Origin: Thermodesulfobacteriota bacterium
Lineage (GTDB): Bacteria > Desulfobacterota > Desulfomonilia > Desulfomonilales > Desulfomonilaceae
Length of the DNA stretch: 10,724 nt
Direction of reading: 5' to 3'
NCBI GenBank assembly: GCA_030837305.1
Contig: JAUPKT010000369.1
Coordinates: 1 to 10,724 of the forward strand
The notes beneath the pieces were generated by a model. The model searched no databases. It was not told the origin of the DNA and saw nothing but the letters and a program-made list of their open reading frames with translations. Both the position numbers and the translations under genes were made by a program. Of this stretch, positions 6,894 through 10,724 are shown one piece after another; positions within the stretch are counted from its first letter, which is position 1, and the number at the start of each line of letters is the position of its first letter.

Positions 6894-6920
6894 TTGATAG
6901 AGTTTATTATTCTGTATTAT
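6894..6920 (+). promoter_or_regulatory. Likely promoter of sppA
   Basis: TTGATA (6894-6899, five of six matches to TTGACA) and TATTAT (6915-6920, five of six to TATAAT) are separated by 15 bases, shorter than the ideal 17. Transcription would start near 6927. The TTG of this -35 box is the longest possible start of the sppA frame, so that longer start is unlikely to be used. Confidence 0.45.
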
Positions 6921-6968
6921 GCAGGAAGAAACGCCATTGTAGTCGCACGAGACACCTCGAAACTTGAG

Positions 6969-7874
6969 ATGAAACAATCCCGAACAAAAAAAGCCCTTCT
7001 GGCCCTTCTTATAGTCGTAGTGGTTTTTGTGGGAATTTCTCTTCTCCTCTCAAGGAATTCCAATGACGATAGGGCATGGGGGAGTTGGTTAGATCTTGTG
7101 GAGTCAAACAAAATAGGGGTGGTAAGTCTCGAGGGAGAACTAATCTCTTCTGATGACATCCTAAGGGATATTAGAAAATTTCAAAAGAAATCGTCTGTAA
7201 GGGCCATTGTAATTCGAATCAACTGCCCCGGTGGTGCGGTGGCGCCAGCCCAAGAACTTTATGAGGAAATCAAGAGAACCCGCAGAAAGAAGCCGGTAGT
7301 AGCCTCAATGCAAACCATAGGAACCTCGGCTGCATATTACGTTGCGAGCAGCAGTGACAAAATTGTTTGTTCAGCAGGAACCATAACGGGGAGCATTGGA
7401 GTCATCATGATGCTCGCGGACCTGGAGAAAATTGTCGAGCGGGTCGGAGTGAACGTGAGAGTGATCAAAGCGGGAAAGTACAAAGATATAGGATCTATGC
7501 TACGACCCATGACAGAAGAAGAACACACGATACTCCAGGATTTTGCAACGCAAATTCACGAGCAGTTCATACAGGACGTGGCACAGGCGAGAAAAGGTAA
7601 AATACAGGAGCATGAACTTCGTGCCATTTCCGATGGAAGGTTCTTCACGGGTGAAAAAGCGAAAGAAATCGGTTTGGTCGATGCTATGGGGAATTTCTAT
7701 GATGCAGTAAAGATAGCATCTGAACTGGCCGGCGTCAAAGGGGAACCAGAACTCATTTACCCCAGGAAAAAATGGGAAAGCTACCTGGAGCTTTTGGCGG
7801 AATCAACGTTAAACGTTATAGCCAGAGTATTTAGTGCTTCAAAGCATGTTCATTCCGCTGTAGATCTAAGGTGA
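6969..7874 (+). CDS. sppA: Signal peptide peptidase SppA, short membrane-anchored form (family S49)
   Basis: From the ATG at 6969 this is a 301-residue serine protease that cleaves leftover signal peptides in the cytoplasmic membrane. Residues 9-27 form one transmembrane anchor after a basic start (MKQSRTKK), with the catalytic part outside. S49 landmarks are NCPGGAVAPAQEL (85-97), the serine loop IGTSAAYYVAS with nucleophile Ser120, GTITGSIGV (137-145), and the lysine motif KAGKYKDIG with general base Lys172. This is the single-domain type, as in Bacillus, rather than the duplicated E. coli form. The two residues after Ser120 are Ala-Ala where Gly-Gly or Gly-Ala is usual. A TTG at 6894 would add 25 residues but overlaps a likely promoter. 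The ribosome site before 6969 is weak. It is probably its own unit, 231 bases after the PHP gene. Confidence 0.9.
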   Translation: MKQSRTKKALLALLIVVVVFVGISLLLSRNSNDDRAWGSWLDLVESNKIGVVSLEGELISSDDILRDIRKFQKKSSVRAIVIRINCPGGAVAPAQELYEEIKRTRRKKPVVASMQTIGTSAAYYVASSSDKIVCSAGTITGSIGVIMMLADLEKIVERVGVNVRVIKAGKYKDIGSMLRPMTEEEHTILQDFATQIHEQFIQDVAQARKGKIQEHELRAISDGRFFTGEKAKEIGLVDAMGNFYDAVKIASELAGVKGEPELIYPRKKWESYLELLAESTLNVIARVFSASKHVHSAVDLR

Positions 7875-8041
7875 AGTATGGGAGCCTCTGCGATAAGTCC
7901 TAGTACTAAGCACGGACTTTATTGGTCTGACGAGTGCTTGCCGCATACAACACGAAAGGAAAAGTTTGGAATTTCTTATGAGTCCATCACGTATTGAACT
8001 GTCGGCGAGACGAGAAATCGTCCGTCGATGCACAGAGCATT

Positions 8042-8046
8042 GGAGG
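8042..8046 (+). promoter_or_regulatory. Ribosome binding site of guaB
   Basis: GGAGG, seven bases before the ATG at 8054. It selects this start over an in-frame TTG at 7994, whose extra 20 residues do not look like IMP dehydrogenase. The 179-base gap after sppA shows no convincing promoter. Confidence 0.7.
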
Positions 8047-8053
8047 TCGCGGA

Positions 8054-9511
8054 ATGGCCGTCGAAGAATCTCTCACATTTGACGATGTAATTCTTACCCC
8101 ATGCTACTCGGAGGTCTTACCTTCTGATGTCGAAGTGAGCACATTATTGACTCGGGAGATCCGCTTGAATATTCCCCTGGTGAGTGCGGCCATGGACACG
8201 GTTACCGAGTCGGAGATGGCCATAAGTTTAGCTCGTCAAGGCGGGATTGGGATCATCCATCGCAACTTGACCATAAAGCAACAGGCCCGAGAAGTGGACA
8301 GGGTAAAGCGCTCAGAGTCAGGAATGATCGTTGACCCAATCACCATCGCCCCGGACCAAAAAATTGCCGATGCCCTGAATATTATGAAAAAATATCATAT
8401 ATCGGGTGTCCCCGTCACGGTCAACGGCTATCTCAAGGGAATATTGACCAACAGAGATCTTCGTTTTATCGAAGACTTGGACATCAAAGTTGAATCGGTC
8501 ATGACCAAGGACAACCTCGTGACCGTTGATGAAAAGATAGGAATCAACGAGTCTAAATCTCTTCTTCATAAATATCGCATTGAAAAACTCCTGGTCGTTG
8601 ATTCCGAAAATCGACTCAAGGGATTAATCACTATTAAAGATATTCAAAAGGCAATTACCTATCCCGATTCATCAAAGGATAATCTCGGCCGGTTGAGGGT
8701 AGGTGCGGCAGTGGGTGTCGGCCCCGATCGGGAAGAGAGAGTTGATGCCCTCCTTAAAAGAGGCGTAGACATCATCATCGTTGATACGTCCCACGGTCAT
8801 TCCAAGAATGTGTTGGATACAATCCGGCAACTCAAAAAGACGTTTCCCGGCATCTCCGTGATAGGGGGGAATATAGCTACCCCCGAGGCAGTGGAAGACC
8901 TCGTCAAGGCGGGTGCCGACGGAGTCAAAGTCGGAGTTGGCCCAGGATCCATCTGCACGACACGCATCGTAGCCGGAGTAGGGGTCCCACAGATTTCAGC
9001 TATCATGGATTGTGCCGACAAGGCTGACAAACTTGGAATACCTTTGGTCGCCGACGGCGGAATAAAGTTTTCCGGAGATATCACCAAGGCTCTTGCGGCT
9101 GGAGCACATTCTATCATGATCGGTGGATTGTTTGCCGGAACGGACGAGAGTCCGGGAGAGATAGTGCTATATCAGGGGCGGTCATACAAGTCCTATCGGG
9201 GCATGGGATCACTGGAGGCAATGCGGGAGGGGTCCAAAGACCGATATGGCCAGCATGAGGGAGTCCCGGAACACAAACTCGTGCCGGAAGGAATCGTTGG
9301 TATGGTGCCGGCCAAGGGTCCGGTGGCCCACTCAGTGAATCAACTTATCGGCGGCCTCAAAGCGGGAATGGGTTATCTTGGAGCACACAATCTCGAAGAA
9401 CTGCGAAACAGAGCACGCTTCATTCGTATCACCTCAGCAGGTCTTAAAGAATCTCACGTGCACGATGTAGTGATCACCAAGGAAGCTCCCAATTATCGAA
9501 TCGAGTCATAG
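8054..9511 (+). CDS. guaB: Inosine-5'-monophosphate dehydrogenase
   Basis: A 485-residue enzyme, the usual length, oxidising IMP to XMP with NAD as the committed step of guanine nucleotide synthesis in the cytosol. It opens with [17 protein letters not shown], then [10 protein letters not shown]. Two CBS domains fill about residues 92-200 (MTKDNLVTV and [11 protein letters not shown] are typical); in bacterial enzymes these bind nucleotides and tune activity. The catalytic loop [11 protein letters not shown] places the nucleophile at Cys301. [19 protein letters not shown] binds the phosphate, followed by GMGSLEAM (384-391), and the mobile flap has R397-Y398, the Arg that activates water. No key residue is missing. 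argC starts 20 bases after the stop, so the two are likely cotranscribed. Confidence 0.97.
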   Translation: MAVEESLTFDDVILTPCYSEVLPSDVEVSTLLTREIRLNIPLVSAAMDTVTESEMAISLARQGGIGIIHRNLTIKQQAREVDRVKRSESGMIVDPITIAPDQKIADALNIMKKYHISGVPVTVNGYLKGILTNRDLRFIEDLDIKVESVMTKDNLVTVDEKIGINESKSLLHKYRIEKLLVVDSENRLKGLITIKDIQKAITYPDSSKDNLGRLRVGAAVGVGPDREERVDALLKRGVDIIIVDTSHGHSKNVLDTIRQLKKTFPGISVIGGNIATPEAVEDLVKAGADGVKVGVGPGSICTTRIVAGVGVPQISAIMDCADKADKLGIPLVADGGIKFSGDITKALAAGAHSIMIGGLFAGTDESPGEIVLYQGRSYKSYRGMGSLEAMREGSKDRYGQHEGVPEHKLVPEGIVGMVPAKGPVAHSVNQLIGGLKAGMGYLGAHNLEELRNRARFIRITSAGLKESHVHDVVITKEAPNYRIES

Positions 9512-9531
9512 TGAACTCTGGACATGAATAA

Positions 9532-10569
9532 ATGGTAAGAGTGCTCATATTCGGAGCCACTGGTTACACCGGCATTGAACTTATTCGTCTTCTCAGCGGG
9601 CATCCGGATGTGCGGATTGTTGGCGGCACGTCACGTGACTGGGCAGGAAGAAGAGCGAGCGATGCTCTGCCATATCTTTCTCGTAAGCAGGATTTCCCTC
9701 TCCTCAGTATCGCTGACATGACTGAAAAAGCAGGCGAAGATTTAGCCTTTCTTGCCCTCCCCCATGGTCAATCTGCCTTGACTGCCGAAACATTACTGGA
9801 AGCAGGATTGAAGGTGATAGATTTGTCTGCTGATAGCAGGCTCAACGACGTGACTGTGTATCAAAAATGGTATGGCGAGCATCAGGCGCCCAACATTCTG
9901 GAAAAAGCAGTTTACGGACTCCCGGAAATACACCGTAGCCTCATAAAAAAAGCAGATCTTGTCGCCAACCCAGGGTGCTATCCCACAACGGTCTTGCTCG
10001 GACTTGCTCCACTCATGAATCTGAAGGAACTGGATACAGACTGTCCCATAGTTGACTCCAAATCAGGCGTTTCAGGCGCAGGGCGGGGAGCGAAGCTCAC
10101 CACGAGTTTTTGTGAAGTCGGTGAGGGCTTTAAACCATATGGGGTATTGAGGCATCGACACATTCCTGAAATGGAGCAAGAACTGACCCGCCTTGGCGGC
10201 CGGACGATAAAAGTTCGATTTACCCCGCATCTTATCCCTGTCTCTCGAGGCATGGTGAGTACTATGTATATCCCCATGAGAGACGATACAAGTGGATCGG
10301 CACTCAGAGAAATTATCACCGGTTACTACGAAAAAGAAACTTTTGTGCGAGTCTTGCCGGCGGGTGTTTATCCGGATACCGAGAGAATCAAAGGTTCGAA
10401 TCAGTGTCACATAGCGGTGGAGGTTGATGAGCGCACGGGATGGGTGATCATTATGAGCGCTATAGATAATCTTGTCAAAGGCGCTTCAGGCAATGCAGTT
10501 CAGAATATGAACCTTATGGTCGGTCTCGAAGAGACCACCGGCCTCACGGGACTCCCCATCTTCCCCTGA
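9532..10569 (+). CDS. argC: N-acetyl-gamma-glutamyl-phosphate reductase
   Basis: A 345-residue enzyme, matching the family length. It reduces N-acetylglutamyl phosphate to the semialdehyde with NADPH, the third step of arginine synthesis. The N-terminal Rossmann motif is FGATGYTGIEL (7-17). FLALPHGQSA and VIDLSADSRL follow. The catalytic site is NPGCYPT with the acylated Cys149, and RHRHIPEMEQE with catalytic His210. DSKSGVSGAGRGAK and the C-terminal NLVKGASGNAVQNMN are family hallmarks. The start ATG at 9532 sits immediately before the nucleotide-binding strand. Its ribosome site is weak (TGGA), so translation may depend on coupling with guaB upstream. Confidence 0.97.
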   Translation: MVRVLIFGATGYTGIELIRLLSGHPDVRIVGGTSRDWAGRRASDALPYLSRKQDFPLLSIADMTEKAGEDLAFLALPHGQSALTAETLLEAGLKVIDLSADSRLNDVTVYQKWYGEHQAPNILEKAVYGLPEIHRSLIKKADLVANPGCYPTTVLLGLAPLMNLKELDTDCPIVDSKSGVSGAGRGAKLTTSFCEVGEGFKPYGVLRHRHIPEMEQELTRLGGRTIKVRFTPHLIPVSRGMVSTMYIPMRDDTSGSALREIITGYYEKETFVRVLPAGVYPDTERIKGSNQCHIAVEVDERTGWVIIMSAIDNLVKGASGNAVQNMNLMVGLEETTGLTGLPIFP

Positions 10570-10598
10570 GGTGGTGGACGGTCCTTCTGAACAAGACT

Positions 10599-10685
10599 CG
10601 ATTCATGAAAAAGCGTAGGAGCCGAACAGACAATTGGCCGGTAAAGCCACACCCGATTTAGGACATACATTTCACGATTCATGAA
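10599..10685 (+). repeat. 11-bp direct repeat pair downstream of argC
   Basis: CGATTCATGAA occurs at 10599-10609 and again at 10675-10685. The second copy lies just before the ribosome site of the next gene. I see no terminator hairpin in this 136-base gap, so the next gene may be in the same transcript. The repeat may be coincidence. Confidence 0.3.
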
Positions 10686-10692
10686 GACACCG

Positions 10693-10698
10693 AGGAGG
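10693..10698 (+). promoter_or_regulatory. Ribosome binding site of the last gene
   Basis: A perfect AGGAGG, seven bases before the ATG at 10706. It is the strongest ribosome site in the window and suggests a well-translated gene. Confidence 0.7.
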
Positions 10699-10705
10699 CT
10701 GAAGG

Positions 10706-10724
10706 ATGTCCACTGAGGAAAAAA
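10706..10724 (+). CDS. Start of an unidentified gene (cut by window edge)
   Basis: Only six codons are present (MSTEEK), too few to identify the product. The evidence is the ATG placed seven bases after a perfect AGGAGG and the same orientation as guaB-argC. It starts 136 bases after argC and could belong to the same operon. Confidence 0.55.

Noticed and set aside
7895..7919. AAGTCC ... GGACTT hairpin after sppA as a terminator
   Set aside because: The stem has only six pairs, the loop is 13 bases, and the following sequence (TATTGG) is not a T-run.
7994..8053. 20-residue N-terminal extension of guaB from a TTG
   Set aside because: IMP dehydrogenase normally starts just before LTFDDV, and GGAGG at 8042-8046 serves the ATG at 8054.

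Overview
The window is a dense bacterial chromosome segment of roughly balanced base composition. It holds eight protein genes, two of them cut by the window edges, and no rRNA, tRNA, CRISPR array or insertion sequence that I could find. The mix of housekeeping genes (dprA, a glmS-like gene, a stand-alone PHP phosphatase, a short sppA, guaB, argC), with a LysM exported protein directly before dprA, fits an anaerobic deltaproteobacterium (Desulfobacterota, Desulfomonile or Syntrophobacter-like). That placement is inference from gene style, not proof.

The left half (1-5906) reads on the minus strand. In transcription order it holds an exported protein built of six roughly 44-residue helical repeats, then 24 bases later a 1141-residue glutamine amidotransferase/double-SIS protein. 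This protein keeps the GlmS catalytic residues but carries large extra segments. After a 171-base gap with its own sigma70-type promoter come a LysM exported protein and the first 41 codons of dprA, which runs off the left edge.

The right half (6081-10724) reads on the plus strand: a PHP-domain phosphatase with a TTG start behind an 8-bp inverted repeat, a short membrane-anchored SppA with a promoter just before it, then guaB and argC 20 bases apart as a likely purine/arginine operon, and the first codons of another gene behind a perfect AGGAGG.

The most unusual items are the oversized GlmS-like protein, its repeat-protein partner, the paired 12-bp direct repeats at the start of the LysM gene, and the inverted repeat at the PHP gene. 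GlmS makes glucosamine-6-phosphate for cell-wall precursors, so the minus-strand genes may share an envelope theme (amino sugar synthesis, peptidoglycan binding, exported helical protein). This is a contextual inference. Several genes use GTG or TTG starts, so start positions are argued case by case.
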